DNA of 64,000 nucleotides, taken from the NCBI RefSeq assembly GCF_000426545.1, contig NZ_AUFO01000022.1:1-64000 (forward strand), given 5' to 3'. Under the pieces are notes generated by a model, which ran no database searches, was not told where the DNA came from, and was given only the letters and a program-made list of their open reading frames with translations. The stretch comes from Paenibacillus massiliensis subsp. panacisoli DSM 21345. GTDB taxonomy: Bacteria; Bacillota; Bacilli; Paenibacillales; Paenibacillaceae. The position numbers and the translations under genes are program-made. Shown piece by piece: positions 53,700-63,216 of this stretch; position 1 is the stretch's first letter; each line of letters starts with the position of its first letter.

Positions 53700-54713
53700 A
53701 TGTCTTATCAACATACTGCACTAGAGGAGCCATTTCACGGCGTACCTGCTGTATGGCTGCGCTTTGCCGGTTATGAAGCAGCTGTTATACCTTCTGTTGG
53801 AGCTAATCTCGTTGCTTTTCGGGATACGGAGTACGGCTATCGCTTTCTAAGAGAGCCAGAGGCCGATGGAATGGAGGAGTTCCTGAGCAGTCCTGTGGTA
53901 TTTGGGATACCGTTCCTGTTCCCGCCTAACCGCTACGAGGATGGTAAATTTCCTTGGAACGGTACAACCTACGAGCTGCCGATCAATGAGCCAAAGACCA
54001 ACAATCATTTGCATGGATTTCTGCACAATGTGCCATGGAATCTGGAGGAGTATGGCTCATCTGAGGCAGAGAGCTATGTTATTCTGACACAGCAGGTGGA
54101 TGAGGAGCATCCGATGTATGCCTTCCTGCCATTCACCTTCACGATTCAGCTTCGCTACAGCCTGGATGCGTTCGGACTGCGTCAGCAGTACACGATTGTC
54201 AATCAGGGCGAAGAGGCGATGCCGAATCTATTCGCATTCCATACGGCGATTAATGCGCCATTCGCTCCAGGTAGTAGTGCAGAGGATTATCGTATCAAGG
54301 TGACGATTGGTGAGCGAATTGAGCTAAGCGACCGCTCCTTGCCTACGGGCTCGCTGCAGCAGCTGTCTGCCGAAGAGGAGGCCCTCAAAGGTGAGGGGAT
54401 CAATCCCTATTTTGAAGAGATGGATCACCACTATACAGCGGCTCCGCAGAACGGTCGCAATTACATGTCCCTGACTGATACTCGTGTGGGTGCAACGCTG
54501 ATCTATGATGTAGGTACCAGCTATAAGCACTGGATGATCTGGAATAACAAGGCGTGCGGGCAGTTCATTTGCCCAGAGCCGCAGATGAACCGTGTCAATG
54601 CACCGAATTTGCAAGGCATTGCAGCAGAGGAATCTGGCTTGATTGCGCTTCAGCCTGGTGAGATTTTCGAACAAACAGCACGTCTGTACTGTATTCAACA
54701 GGTGGCTGAGTAA
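53700..54713 (+). CDS. Aldose 1-epimerase family protein
   Basis: 337 residues. VIPSVGANLVAFRD (about 26-39), FPPNRYEDGKFPWNGTTYELP, NNHLHGFLHNVPW with the catalytic His, and FAFHTAINAPF are galactose mutarotase-like motifs; a Glu in the region of QFICPEPQMNRVNAPN serves as base. It interconverts alpha and beta sugars. AAGGAGG is 8 nt before the ATG. It stands alone. Confidence 0.9.
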   Translation: MSYQHTALEEPFHGVPAVWLRFAGYEAAVIPSVGANLVAFRDTEYGYRFLREPEADGMEEFLSSPVVFGIPFLFPPNRYEDGKFPWNGTTYELPINEPKTNNHLHGFLHNVPWNLEEYGSSEAESYVILTQQVDEEHPMYAFLPFTFTIQLRYSLDAFGLRQQYTIVNQGEEAMPNLFAFHTAINAPFAPGSSAEDYRIKVTIGERIELSDRSLPTGSLQQLSAEEEALKGEGINPYFEEMDHHYTAAPQNGRNYMSLTDTRVGATLIYDVGTSYKHWMIWNNKACGQFICPEPQMNRVNAPNLQGIAAEESGLIALQPGEIFEQTARLYCIQQVAE

Positions 54714-54821
54714 CTGCTAATATGAGCAAGTGCAGTGCAGTGAGATAAATTAATGTTAATTAGAGGTAAAGTAAAGTGCTGGACCTAGCACATGTACAAG
54801 GTGTATATAGTTCTAGTACTG

Positions 54822-54853
54822 CGGGGGCCGTCTTTCGAGACACCCCCGTTTTG
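54822..54853 (+). terminator. Terminator
   Basis: CGGGGG and GTCT pair with AGAC and CCCCCG around a TTCG loop, then TTTTG. Confidence 0.85.
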
Positions 54854-55108
54854 CGTTGGAGGATAGTGGCTATGACGGAGGATATACAGCACGACTCGGT
54901 TGGCATTGTTGTACATTTGTATATAGTTAGTCCAATCTGATCATCATTTCGCCTACCATAAAGCCTGCCTACCATATAAATATTCTTCATACAATTCCCC
55001 GTTCTCTGCCTTGTCAATGCTGCTTTGTTGCTTTTCTTCAGTTGCATGTCCATTGGATTAGACGAGATTCTCGGCGATCTATGTGTATTTGATTGGTTAT
55101 GTAATCTC

Positions 55109-55137
55109 TTGACAATTAGAGACATCAAGGATATTAT
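55109..55137 (+). promoter_or_regulatory. Sigma-A type promoter
   Basis: Perfect TTGACA at 55109-55114, 17-bp spacer, TATTAT at 55132-55137. TCTC and AGAGA flank the -35 box as a short inverted repeat. Probably serves the AhpD-like gene at 55394, 250 bp downstream. Confidence 0.5.
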
Positions 55138-55393
55138 AGACTCTCAAAGTCTTTTATTTATTTGTTTGATTCTTCTTAGGAATGCTCACGAAGAATCTTC
55201 GAAGGAGGCGAATATTTATTGTCCTAACTATGACCAATAGGTTTCTCTAATTCCAGAATACTGAGAAAGTTTACGAAATAAAATCCAAGAATGAATCGGA
55301 ATGGATAAAGTGCATGAAGGGATGAGATATCCCATACTTCAGCTAGACCCGCGATGCCAGTAGATTAAGATCATTTTTTCGGGAGGATTCTAA

Positions 55394-55765
55394 ATGTCAA
55401 CTATAAAATTGATTTCAGAACAGGAAGCTCAAGGCGAAGTTAAAGAGATGTTTGAACAGGCCAAGCAAATGTTTGGAGAGTTGCCACAATCTATACAAGC
55501 AATGGCTAATCATCCTGAGTACATGAAGATTGTAGCCCAGAAGGCTCAACTCTTCATGAATTCTCAAGAGCTCGACCAAAACACAAAACTAATCATTTGT
55601 TTGACAGTATCAATCATGAATAACTGCGAAATGTGTATTTCAAGTTATACAAAATATCTAAAGAATGCTGGCTTTACGGATAAACAGATCGTTGAAGTAA
55701 TATCTATTATCGATTTTGCCGGTGCTATGAATCAATTTAATAACGCTGCATTATTGAAGCCGTAA
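55394..55765 (+). CDS. Carboxymuconolactone decarboxylase/AhpD-like protein
   Basis: 123 residues, all helical. The redox pair is in MNNCEMCISSYTKYL (CxxC), followed by GFTDKQIVEVISIIDFAGAMNQFNN, as in AhpD-like proteins. The His that normally follows the CxxC (CxxCxxxH) is replaced by Tyr/Thr, so peroxidase-type activity is doubtful. GGGAGG is 7 nt before the ATG. Confidence 0.85.
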   Translation: MSTIKLISEQEAQGEVKEMFEQAKQMFGELPQSIQAMANHPEYMKIVAQKAQLFMNSQELDQNTKLIICLTVSIMNNCEMCISSYTKYLKNAGFTDKQIVEVISIIDFAGAMNQFNNAALLKP

Positions 55766-55805
55766 TGATGTAAATAAGACGGATTGTGCTGCTCCCACAT
55801 ACATA

Positions 55806-55840
55806 GAGTCTTGGTGCGTCGAAGGCTGAGACTCTCTTTA
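55806..55840 (+). terminator. Possible terminator after AhpD-like gene
   Basis: AGAGTCT pairs with AGACTCT around a 17-nt loop, followed by a weak CTTTA tail. Confidence 0.4.
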
Positions 55841-55908
55841 CCCAGTGCATGAGGAACTTGACCAACATTTAGATGACATACGGCTACATAACACTAGTAC
55901 AGTGATTT

Positions 55909-55936
55909 AGTTTACATAATATTTGTTATGTGGAAT
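55909..55936 (+). repeat. dif-like 28-bp site 4
   Basis: Arm AGTTTACATAA (55909-55919), centre TATTTG, arm TTATGTGGAAT. The first arm is identical to the XerD arm of B. subtilis dif as I remember it, and the other arm shares TT...T-GGAA with its XerC arm. Same orientation as sites 1 and 2. It lies about 115 bp before fumC. Confidence 0.65.
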
Positions 55937-56050
55937 TATAGAAAAGCGTTTACAAAAAAATGTGAAGAACGCTGTTGAATCATGTATAATATGACAGAAG
56001 TCACATTCAGGCTGTACCTAGCTCATTACATATTTGAGGGAGGAATACAC

Positions 56051-57439
56051 GTGCAATACCGGATTGAGAAAGATACGATTGGTGAGATTCAGGTCCCGGC
56101 AGATCGACTCTGGGGAGCGCAGACACAGCGCAGTAAGCAGAACTTCCCGATTGGTACGGAAAAAATGCCGATTGAGGTCATTCAGGCCTTTGCTATTCTC
56201 AAGAAAAGTGCAGCGATCAGCAATCACAAGCTGGGCAAGCTGGCTGAGAGTAAAAAGGATGCTATTGTCTTTGCTGCTGATGAGATTATCAGCGGCAAGC
56301 TGGATGATCATTTTCCGCTTGTAGTATGGCAGACAGGCAGCGGCACCCAGTCTAATATGAATGTGAATGAGGTAATTGCTCATCTGGGAAGCCAATGGCT
56401 GGCAGAGCAGGGCAAGGAAGAGCGACTGCACCCGAATGACGATGTGAACATGTCCCAGAGCTCGAACGACACGTTCCCGACTGCGTTACATGTATCCGGT
56501 GTTATTGCGGTAGAGGATCGCTTGCTTCCTGCCATCGAGAAGCTGAAGGCCACTTTGCAGGACAAGTCTGAGCAGTTCAAGGACATTATTAAGATCGGTC
56601 GTACCCATCTTCAGGATGCCACGCCGCTGACGCTGGGGCAGGAGATCAGCGGTTGGTATGCCATGCTAGATAAGAGTGCGCGTATGATTATAGATACCGT
56701 TAAATATATGAAGGAGCTGGCGGTTGGAGGCACTGCTGTCGGGACGGGCATCAATGCTCATCCAGAGTTCGGCAACTTGACGGCGGCTGAGATTTCTTCC
56801 TTTACAGGGAAAGAATTCATCTCTGCGCCGAACAAATTCCATGCGTTGACGAGTCATGATGAGGTAGTTACTGCCCATGGTGCGATCAAAGCGCTGGCAG
56901 CAGATCTGATGAAGATTGCCAACGATGTGCGTTGGCTGGCAAGTGGGCCACGAAGCGGCCTGGGCGAGATTATCATCCCTGCGAACGAACCTGGTAGCTC
57001 CATTATGCCTGGTAAAGTCAATCCGACACAGAGCGAGGCACTGACCATGGTAGTTACCCAGGTGATGGGAAATGACGCGGCTATTGGCTTTGCAGCTAGC
57101 CAAGGAAATTTCGAGCTGAATGTATTTAAGCCTGTCATCATCTATAACTTCCTGCAGTCTGTGCAGCTGCTGGCTGACTCCATCGTGGCATTCAATGATA
57201 ACTGTGCTGTAGGAATTGAGCCAGATCGAGCGAAGATTGAGCACAATCTGTACAATTCATTGATGCTGGTAACGGCATTGAATCCGTACATTGGTTATGA
57301 AAATGCAGCGAAGATTGCCAAGCTGGCACATGCCGAGGGCTTATCCTTGAAGGAAGCTGCACTCCAGACAGGCTTGCTCACTGAAGAGCAGTTCGACCAG
57401 TACGTGGACCCTGCCAAGATGATTGAACCGAAGGCTTAG
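56051..57439 (+). CDS. fumC: Class II fumarate hydratase
   Basis: 462 residues. [27 protein letters not shown] at the start, [31 protein letters not shown] (His catalytic) and the family signature [15 protein letters not shown] are intact. It converts fumarate to malate in the TCA cycle. GGGAGG with 8-nt spacing points to GTG 56051; the earlier ATG 55982 lies in the promoter area and has no site. A TATAAT is at 55985-55990, and a cre-like element with two mismatches (AAGCGTTTACA) lies near 55943. dif-like site 4 is upstream. Confidence 0.93.
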   Translation: MQYRIEKDTIGEIQVPADRLWGAQTQRSKQNFPIGTEKMPIEVIQAFAILKKSAAISNHKLGKLAESKKDAIVFAADEIISGKLDDHFPLVVWQTGSGTQSNMNVNEVIAHLGSQWLAEQGKEERLHPNDDVNMSQSSNDTFPTALHVSGVIAVEDRLLPAIEKLKATLQDKSEQFKDIIKIGRTHLQDATPLTLGQEISGWYAMLDKSARMIIDTVKYMKELAVGGTAVGTGINAHPEFGNLTAAEISSFTGKEFISAPNKFHALTSHDEVVTAHGAIKALAADLMKIANDVRWLASGPRSGLGEIIIPANEPGSSIMPGKVNPTQSEALTMVVTQVMGNDAAIGFAASQGNFELNVFKPVIIYNFLQSVQLLADSIVAFNDNCAVGIEPDRAKIEHNLYNSLMLVTALNPYIGYENAAKIAKLAHAEGLSLKEAALQTGLLTEEQFDQYVDPAKMIEPKA

Positions 57440-57504
57440 GTATTGCCGTAGAGACAAAGGCATTGCATTCAGGGCACGGCTTAAGCAGATAACTTAAAGT
57501 AAAC

Positions 57505-57573
57505 AAAAAAATCGCACCTTTATGGACTATGGAGGCTTAATACTTCCATTAATCTAAAGGGCGATTTTTTTTT
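57505..57573 (+). terminator. Terminator after fumC
   Basis: AAAAAATCGC plus CCTTTA pair with TAAAGG and GCGATTTTTT; the loop holds a second hairpin (TGGA...TCCA). Long T run at the end. Confidence 0.85.
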
Positions 57574-57687
57574 GTATCCAGTGCCCATTTATAACCTCCT
57601 GATGACCAGCACCAGTTTATCGTGTTATAATAAGTTACAAACAAAGGTATATAACGCGACATGTGAAAAGAATGGGAGGTCTATAAC

Positions 57688-59286
57688 ATGCAGCTTACGG
57701 TACAGGAGGCACTCGAAATATACCCGCTATCGGAAGCCAAGTTAGTTGCTGGGGCAGCGGGAACCTCTCGCAGGATGAATTCAGTTAATGTGATGGATGC
57801 GCCTGATATTGCCGATTGGGTCAAATCCGGAGAGCTGCTGTTCACTACCGGGTTCTTGCTCAGGGACAGTCATGAGGATGCGACGAAGCTGCTCAAGAAG
57901 CTTCACGAGCGAGGATGCGCAGGGCTCGGAGTCAAGCTTGGCCGTTTTTGGGACAGCATTCCGGAGACTGTGATGGCGGAGGCGGATCGTCTCAGCTTTC
58001 CGCTCCTTGAGCTGCCCTTTCAGTTCACTTTCTCGGATCAGATGAATGCGCTATTCAGAGCGGAATATGAACGCAGCACGAAGGCGCTGCAGTCCGTTGT
58101 CAGCAGGCAGAAGGAGCTTATGCAATTTGCCTTGCGAAAGGGAGCAGAAGCAAGTATTTTTGCGGGATTGTCTGAGATTCTGGACTGCCGAATCGCCGTT
58201 GTTGGATCGAGAGGCCATATCCTGTATACGAATGGCGAATGGGAGCAAGAGCAGGGCTGGATGAAGGGCTGGCCCTGGAAGTCGGTATATGCCCGGGTGA
58301 AATGGGATGCCGGCAGCTGCCATCGAGTACCGATTCGTCAGCTGGAGGAGGATTTTGGATTTCTGCTCGTCTTCACAGAATCCTCGATATCCTTCAAGGC
58401 AGAGGAGGGGTTGTTTCAGCAGGCAGCTGAGGTGCTTGCCTACTACATGAATCAGACGGATCAGGTGCATATGAGTCCGACCTCACAGGATGAGATGAAA
58501 GCTGTCATGATGCAATATTTGAACGGGAGGATTACGGCTAGCGAGCTTGCCGAGTACCTGGAGAGTAGGAGAATGAGTGTCTGTGAGGGCCCGTATCAAT
58601 GCGTACTGACGACTCTTGAGCCAGAGGTTTTTGCTTCACATACCTTATTAAAGCAGCTGTATCATGAGCTTCAATACAATCCGTTGATGAAGCTGAACCC
58701 TGCGCGTCACTTTTTGGTGGATACCGGCATCTTGTCCATCTTCAGCAGTGTATCAGGGCAGGATGAGGGAGATAAGCTCGCCCGCTTTCTGACCAATCGC
58801 TTCAGTGACGTCATTGCCACACAGCACACGCGTGGAGAGCCTGGTCCTCGATTCTGGATCAGCAAGCTGAAGACCGAGCAGCAAGGGCTCCAGAGTGCAT
58901 ACCAGGAATGTGTGGAGACGCGCAAACTGGCTCTTCGCTTCGCTATGAGGGATACGGCGCTTCAGTTTGATAGCTTGGAATTCGCGTATGTGTTCCAGCA
59001 TGTGCCTACCGAGATCATGGCGAATTATTGCAGCAAGCTGCTGGAGCCTCTCGTTCGTGAGGACCCGAATGAACTGCTGATGCATACGCTGGAAGCCTTC
59101 GTCGAGCATGATGGCCTCATTAACGAGGCAGCCAAACAGCTCTACGTCCACCGGAATACGGTCACCTATCGTATGGAGAAGATCGGTGCGCTGCTACAAA
59201 TGGATTTCAAGAAAACTAATGATCTATTGAAGCTCAAGATGGTTTTTACATTTCGCAAGTTCCTTAAGCAACAAAAGGCACAGTGA
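57688..59286 (+). CDS. pucR: PucR-type transcriptional regulator
   Basis: 532 residues. The N-terminal PucR domain (about 8-125; AGTSRRMNSVNVMDAPDIADWVKSGELLFTTG, ends given) precedes a GGDEF-like central region and a C-terminal Fis-like HTH (about 460-525; INEAAKQLYVHRNTVTYRMEKIG). In B. subtilis PucR activates purine degradation genes in nitrogen limitation. GGGAGG is 9 nt before the ATG. The purine catabolic run uraD-uraH-allB-allC-pucG starts 290 bp downstream on the same strand, which supports the assignment. Confidence 0.88.
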   Translation: MQLTVQEALEIYPLSEAKLVAGAAGTSRRMNSVNVMDAPDIADWVKSGELLFTTGFLLRDSHEDATKLLKKLHERGCAGLGVKLGRFWDSIPETVMAEADRLSFPLLELPFQFTFSDQMNALFRAEYERSTKALQSVVSRQKELMQFALRKGAEASIFAGLSEILDCRIAVVGSRGHILYTNGEWEQEQGWMKGWPWKSVYARVKWDAGSCHRVPIRQLEEDFGFLLVFTESSISFKAEEGLFQQAAEVLAYYMNQTDQVHMSPTSQDEMKAVMMQYLNGRITASELAEYLESRRMSVCEGPYQCVLTTLEPEVFASHTLLKQLYHELQYNPLMKLNPARHFLVDTGILSIFSSVSGQDEGDKLARFLTNRFSDVIATQHTRGEPGPRFWISKLKTEQQGLQSAYQECVETRKLALRFAMRDTALQFDSLEFAYVFQHVPTEIMANYCSKLLEPLVREDPNELLMHTLEAFVEHDGLINEAAKQLYVHRNTVTYRMEKIGALLQMDFKKTNDLLKLKMVFTFRKFLKQQKAQ

Positions 59287-59412
59287 GCCAAGCGAGCATA
59301 TTCAATTCAATGCAGCCCAATGCAATGAAATCCTACGATACCCACCCGAATCCATTCCAACTCTAACCAATTCTATTCACCCGATCCATCCCAATCGAAT
59401 TTATTGGAATTC

Positions 59413-59442
59413 AGCCCTCCCGTTCAATCGGGAGGGCTGTTC
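59413..59442 (+). terminator. Terminator after pucR
   Basis: AGCCCTCCCG-TTCAAT-CGGGAGGGCT; strong stem, weak T tail. Confidence 0.75.
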
Positions 59443-59483
59443 TCATGGAGCGGTCAGGAACCAAATACAAAAATCATACATAA

Positions 59484-59500
59484 TGTTAGTTTAGGTAACA
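59484..59500. promoter_or_regulatory. Inverted repeat upstream of uraD promoter
   Basis: TGTTA-GTTTAGG-TAACA lies 18 bp before the -35 box, an activator position. Candidate PucR site, though it does not closely match the B. subtilis PucR box as I recall it. Confidence 0.4.
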
Positions 59501-59517
59501 AAATTGCGTAATTATTA

Positions 59518-59546
59518 TTGTCACGCTATATACATACATATACAAT
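59518..59546 (+). promoter_or_regulatory. Promoter of the uraD-pucG run
   Basis: TTGTCA at 59518-59523, 17-bp spacer, TACAAT at 59541-59546; the gene starts 32 bp further on. Confidence 0.7.
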
Positions 59547-59578
59547 AACTCTCAATTATCCGATGGGGGGCTGACAGG

Positions 59579-60094
59579 ATGAAGCCATCCACGCTTCAAC
59601 TTATTAATGATATGCCACACGAAGCTTTTATGCATGAATTCGGAGCACTATTCGAGCATTCTCCCTGGATTGCAGAGAAGACTGCGGGGTATAGACCTTT
59701 TCCGGATTATACAGCCATGTTGGATGTAATGGAATTGATTGTTATGGAGGCTGATATCGAGCAGACCCTGGATCTTCTACGTCGACACCCTGATCTGGGC
59801 TCCAGACTGGAGATGAGCAGCAATTCTGTACAGGAACAGACAGGAGCAGGATTGAGCCAGCTGTCTGAATCTGATTTTCACGAGCTGCAACGTCTGAACG
59901 CGATATACACTCAGCGTTTTGGATTTCCGTTCATTCTCGCGGTCAGGGGCCATACAACTTCCTCGATCATTCAGATTATGCGCGAACGGGTGGAGGGCAC
60001 AAGACAGGAGGAATTGAAGACCGCTACTCAGCAGGTATTGCGCATTGCATCAATCAGGCTGGAGCAGTGGGTCGAGCGCACTGAACAAATCTAA
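59579..60094 (+). CDS. uraD: OHCU decarboxylase
   Basis: 171 residues. The family pattern FMHEFGALFEHSPWIAEKTAGYRPF (in part), HPDLGSRL, LNAIYTQRFGFPFILAVRGH and the C-terminal Arg/Glu helix are present; His in RRHPDLG is a catalytic candidate. It decarboxylates 2-oxo-4-hydroxy-4-carboxy-5-ureidoimidazoline to S-allantoin. In B. subtilis this domain is fused to urate oxidase (PucL); here it stands alone and no uricase is in the window. GGGGGG precedes the ATG. Confidence 0.9.
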   Translation: MKPSTLQLINDMPHEAFMHEFGALFEHSPWIAEKTAGYRPFPDYTAMLDVMELIVMEADIEQTLDLLRRHPDLGSRLEMSSNSVQEQTGAGLSQLSESDFHELQRLNAIYTQRFGFPFILAVRGHTTSSIIQIMRERVEGTRQEELKTATQQVLRIASIRLEQWVERTEQI

Positions 60095-60120
60095 CTGTTG
60101 ATCAGGAAAGGACCTGTCTA

Positions 60121-60504
60121 ATGATTACACATACAGGAAAATTAACAACTCACGTGCTGGATACAGGCCAGGGATTGCCCGGTAGAGGGATGAAGATTGA
60201 GTTGCTTTACTATGGAGAGACTACTTCACGGACTGACAAAGGGAATCTTCTAATTGAGACTACAACGAATGAGGATGGGCGAACCGATAAGCCATTGCTG
60301 CAGGGTGAGGCTGTGCGAACGGGGATCTATGAGCTGAGGTTCTATGCCGGAGCCTATCTGGAGGATACCAGGCATTCTTCTGGAGCCCATATAGCGTTGT
60401 GGGACTGGATTCCAATTCGGTTTCATATCCGGGACAGCCATCAGCATTATCATATTCCACTTCTGTTGGCACCTGGGGGCTATAGTACGTATCGGGGGAG
60501 CTAA
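60121..60504 (+). CDS. uraH: 5-hydroxyisourate hydrolase
   Basis: 127 residues, transthyretin-like. KLTTHVLDTGQGLPGRGMKIEL (His and Arg of the active site) at the N-terminus and the C-terminal YRGS tetrapeptide that marks HIU hydrolases are both seen; HYHIPLLLAPGGYSTYRGS ends the protein. It converts 5-hydroxyisourate to OHCU, the substrate of UraD. It starts 26 bp after uraD behind AAAGGA. Confidence 0.93.
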   Translation: MITHTGKLTTHVLDTGQGLPGRGMKIELLYYGETTSRTDKGNLLIETTTNEDGRTDKPLLQGEAVRTGIYELRFYAGAYLEDTRHSSGAHIALWDWIPIRFHIRDSHQHYHIPLLLAPGGYSTYRGS

Positions 60505-60518
60505 GGGAGGAATTCGCA

Positions 60519-61931
60519 ATGACAGGACATGGACAATTCGATCTGGTAATCAGACACGGTATGGTTGTGCTACCAGAGGTATGCATAGAGGCAGATATCG
60601 CTGTGAAGGATGGCAAAATAGCTGCTATAGGTCACCTTGAACACATTGCAGAGGAAACGACGGTCTTTGATGCAGCAGGGCTGACCATACTTCCTGGGGC
60701 GGTCGATATCCATGTGCATTTCAACGAGCCTGGTCTGGAGAGCTGGGAAGGCTTCGAAGCAGGCTCTGCAGCTCTCGCAGCTGGCGGATGCACAACATAT
60801 GTGGATATGCCGCTAAATGGAGTTCCTCCAACGGTGAACAGAGAGGCGCTGAACCTGAAGCTTGCACGAGCACAGGAGCGCTCTTGTGTGGATTATGCTT
60901 TATGGGGCGGGCTTGTTCCGGGCAATATCGAGACATTGGATGAGCTGGCAGCGGCAGGGGTCGTCGGCTTCAAGGCATTTATGTCCGATCCTGGTGGCGA
61001 GGGCGAAGGGATCTTCGCACGCTCGAATGAGCTTACGCTGCTGGAGGGGATGAAAAAGATTGCCGCAATAGGCGGTCTACTGGCCTTGCATGCAGAGAGT
61101 GAAGATATTGTGCAGGCGTCTACGGCTTCAATACGGCAGCAAGGGCGTATGGGCATGCAGGATTATATTGAATCCAGACCTGTAATCGCTGAGGTGGAGG
61201 CCGTTAGTCGTGCTTTGCTATACGCAAAACATACGGGCTGTCGGCTACATTTTGTTCATATAAGCACACCAGAGGCTTTGGAGCTGATTGATGCAGCCAA
61301 GGCCAGTGGGATGGATGTCAGTACGGAGACTTGCCCTCATTATTTGCTGCTCACCAATGAGGATGCTGATCGTCTCGGAGCTGTGGCCAAATGTGCTCCG
61401 CCGCTGCGAAGCGCGGATAACCGGGAGCGGCTGTGGAATGCATTGCTCCATGGTTCAGTGGATATCATTGCGTCGGATCATTCACCATGCCCACCGTCGC
61501 TGAAGCAATCTGATGATATGTTCGAGATTTGGGGCGGAATCTCCGGCGCTCAGAGTACACTGTTGCTCATGCTGGAGGAGGGATATCTCGCCAGAGGCCT
61601 CTCACTGCCACAGATTGCTAGACTCGTTGCCTTGGCACCTGCCTCCAGAATGGGGCTGGACGACCGCAAGGGAAGTATTGAGATTGGCAAGGACGCTGAT
61701 TTTGCCTTGGTAGATTTCAACAAGGCTTTTACGTTAACGGCTCAGGAGCTTCTTTATACCCATGTACAGAGTCCTTATTTGAATCACACGTTTCCATGCT
61801 CGATTGCGGCTACCTTTTGCCGGGGGAATCAGGTATATGACAAGCAGCATGGGGTTAGCGAGAGTCGGTCAGGAAGCTGGTTAAAGCCCAGGATGGCTGG
61901 GGTTGATCCAAGGGAGGAACGTTATGCGTGA
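60519..61931 (+). CDS. allB: Allantoinase
   Basis: 470 residues. The metal site is complete: PGAVDIHVHFNEPG (HxH), carboxylated Lys in VVGFKAFMSDPG, LHAESED (His), HFVHISTPE (His) and ASDHSPCPP (Asp). It opens the allantoin ring to allantoate. AGGGAGG is 8 nt before the ATG. The end overlaps allC by 8 bp. Confidence 0.93.
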   Translation: MTGHGQFDLVIRHGMVVLPEVCIEADIAVKDGKIAAIGHLEHIAEETTVFDAAGLTILPGAVDIHVHFNEPGLESWEGFEAGSAALAAGGCTTYVDMPLNGVPPTVNREALNLKLARAQERSCVDYALWGGLVPGNIETLDELAAAGVVGFKAFMSDPGGEGEGIFARSNELTLLEGMKKIAAIGGLLALHAESEDIVQASTASIRQQGRMGMQDYIESRPVIAEVEAVSRALLYAKHTGCRLHFVHISTPEALELIDAAKASGMDVSTETCPHYLLLTNEDADRLGAVAKCAPPLRSADNRERLWNALLHGSVDIIASDHSPCPPSLKQSDDMFEIWGGISGAQSTLLLMLEEGYLARGLSLPQIARLVALAPASRMGLDDRKGSIEIGKDADFALVDFNKAFTLTAQELLYTHVQSPYLNHTFPCSIAATFCRGNQVYDKQHGVSESRSGSWLKPRMAGVDPREERYA

Positions 61932-63216
61932 GGCTCATGAGCAAGCAGTATCCTCACTCAATGGACATGAAGAACGACAGACTTATGGTCCCCAACTGAT
62001 TGAGCTGCTTCAGGAATTGGCGGATATTGGTCGAGATGATACTGGGGGAGTTACGCGTCTTCTTTATACGAGATCATGGCTGTCCGCACAGCAGAAGCTT
62101 ATGACATGGATGAAGGAGGCTGGATTGGAGGTGTTTTTTGATCGTGCAGGTAACCTTACTGGCAGACTTCAAGGAACAGATCCAGATCTGGCTCCAATTG
62201 TAACAGGCTCCCATGTGGACACGGTGACATCAGGCGGAGATTACGACGGTGCTTTAGGTATTGTAGCTGGCCTGCTGGCACTGATCGAGCTGAAGGAGCA
62301 ATATGGTAAACCAACCAGAACACTGGAGGTAGTCGCGCTTTGCGAGGAGGAGGGTAGTCGATTCCCTACCGCTTACTGGGGCTCCGGAAGTATCGCTGGG
62401 CGTGTCCGCTGGGAGGATGTTGGCCTGCTCCCGGATCGTGAAGGCATCAGCATGCTGGAGGCTGCAAGAGAATGTGGCTTTGGGCCTGATAGTTCATATG
62501 CTGAGCCCGCGAGGAAACTGGGTGCTTACCTGGAACTGCACATTGAACAGGGCTCCGTGCTGGAGCGATCCAACATTCCGATCGGCATTGTATCGGCGAT
62601 TGTCGCTCAGCAGCGGTATCGCATCCAGCTCCATGGCGAGGCGAATCATGCAGGAACGACACCGATGGGCCATCGAAAGGATGCCCTGACTTGTGCCGCC
62701 CGGATGATTGTAGCCGCCCAATCGTATGCACTGGAGGCTGACGATGGACTGGTAGCTACTGTAGGGAGTATCTCTGTAACGCCAGGAACCCCAAACGTCA
62801 TTCCGGGTGGAGCTGAATTCACACTAGACATTCGCCATGCAGAGGATGCGGAGCTGCAGCGGCATAGCAGAGAGCTACTGCGACAATTTTCAGTAGTGGC
62901 AGAGGAAGATGAGGTCAGCTTCGTCAGCATTCAGACACTGGATGCAGCTGCTGTACCCATGGGCCGCCAACTGATGGACTCTCTGATAGCAGTGTGCCAC
63001 AGCAAGCAATTGGCTTTCCGCGTAATGACTAGTGGTGCGGGTCATGATGCACAGATGTTCCGGCATGTCTGCCCTACGGCCATGATTTTCGTACCAAGTC
63101 GTGGAGGCATTAGCCACAGCCCGGACGAATACACGTCCCCCGAGCATTTAATATTAGGCTACAGCGTACTAGCATCAGCATTATATGAACTAGGTTACGG
63201 GGGTGCAGGCGCTTGA
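61924..63216 (+). CDS. allC: Allantoate amidohydrolase
   Basis: 430 residues, M20-type metal hydrolase. VTGSHVDTVTSGGDYDGALG (in part), CEEEGSRFP, LHIEQGSVLE, NHAGTTPMGHRKDA and TSGAGHDAQMF match allantoate amidohydrolase/hydantoin utilization C proteins. It releases ammonia and CO2 from allantoate, giving S-ureidoglycine. AGGGAGG is 6 nt before ATG 61924, inside the end of allB; the earlier start at 61903 has no such site. Confidence 0.9.
   Translation: MREAHEQAVSSLNGHEERQTYGPQLIELLQELADIGRDDTGGVTRLLYTRSWLSAQQKLMTWMKEAGLEVFFDRAGNLTGRLQGTDPDLAPIVTGSHVDTVTSGGDYDGALGIVAGLLALIELKEQYGKPTRTLEVVALCEEEGSRFPTAYWGSGSIAGRVRWEDVGLLPDREGISMLEAARECGFGPDSSYAEPARKLGAYLELHIEQGSVLERSNIPIGIVSAIVAQQRYRIQLHGEANHAGTTPMGHRKDALTCAARMIVAAQSYALEADDGLVATVGSISVTPGTPNVIPGGAEFTLDIRHAEDAELQRHSRELLRQFSVVAEEDEVSFVSIQTLDAAAVPMGRQLMDSLIAVCHSKQLAFRVMTSGAGHDAQMFRHVCPTAMIFVPSRGGISHSPDEYTSPEHLILGYSVLASALYELGYGGAGA

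Larger units (their letters stand above)
54714..55393. other. Long gene-poor region
   Basis: 680 bp without a convincing gene. It has the epimerase terminator (54822-54853), a sigma-A-like promoter (55109-55137), and a GAAGGAGG at about 55201 with no open frame after it, which suggests a lost gene. Confidence 0.6.

Noticed and set aside
55025..55240. 71-codon frame in the gap before the AhpD-like gene
   Set aside because: No ribosome binding site, odd Cys/Leu-rich composition; overlaps a likely promoter.
55884..55908. CTACATAACACTAG next to site 4 as an extra half-site
   Set aside because: No second arm at the right distance.
59475..59503. Fifth dif-like site (CATACATAA, then TTTAGGTAAC)
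   Set aside because: Only one arm matches; the second arm is off by position and the sequence is better read as an inverted repeat upstream of the uraD promoter.
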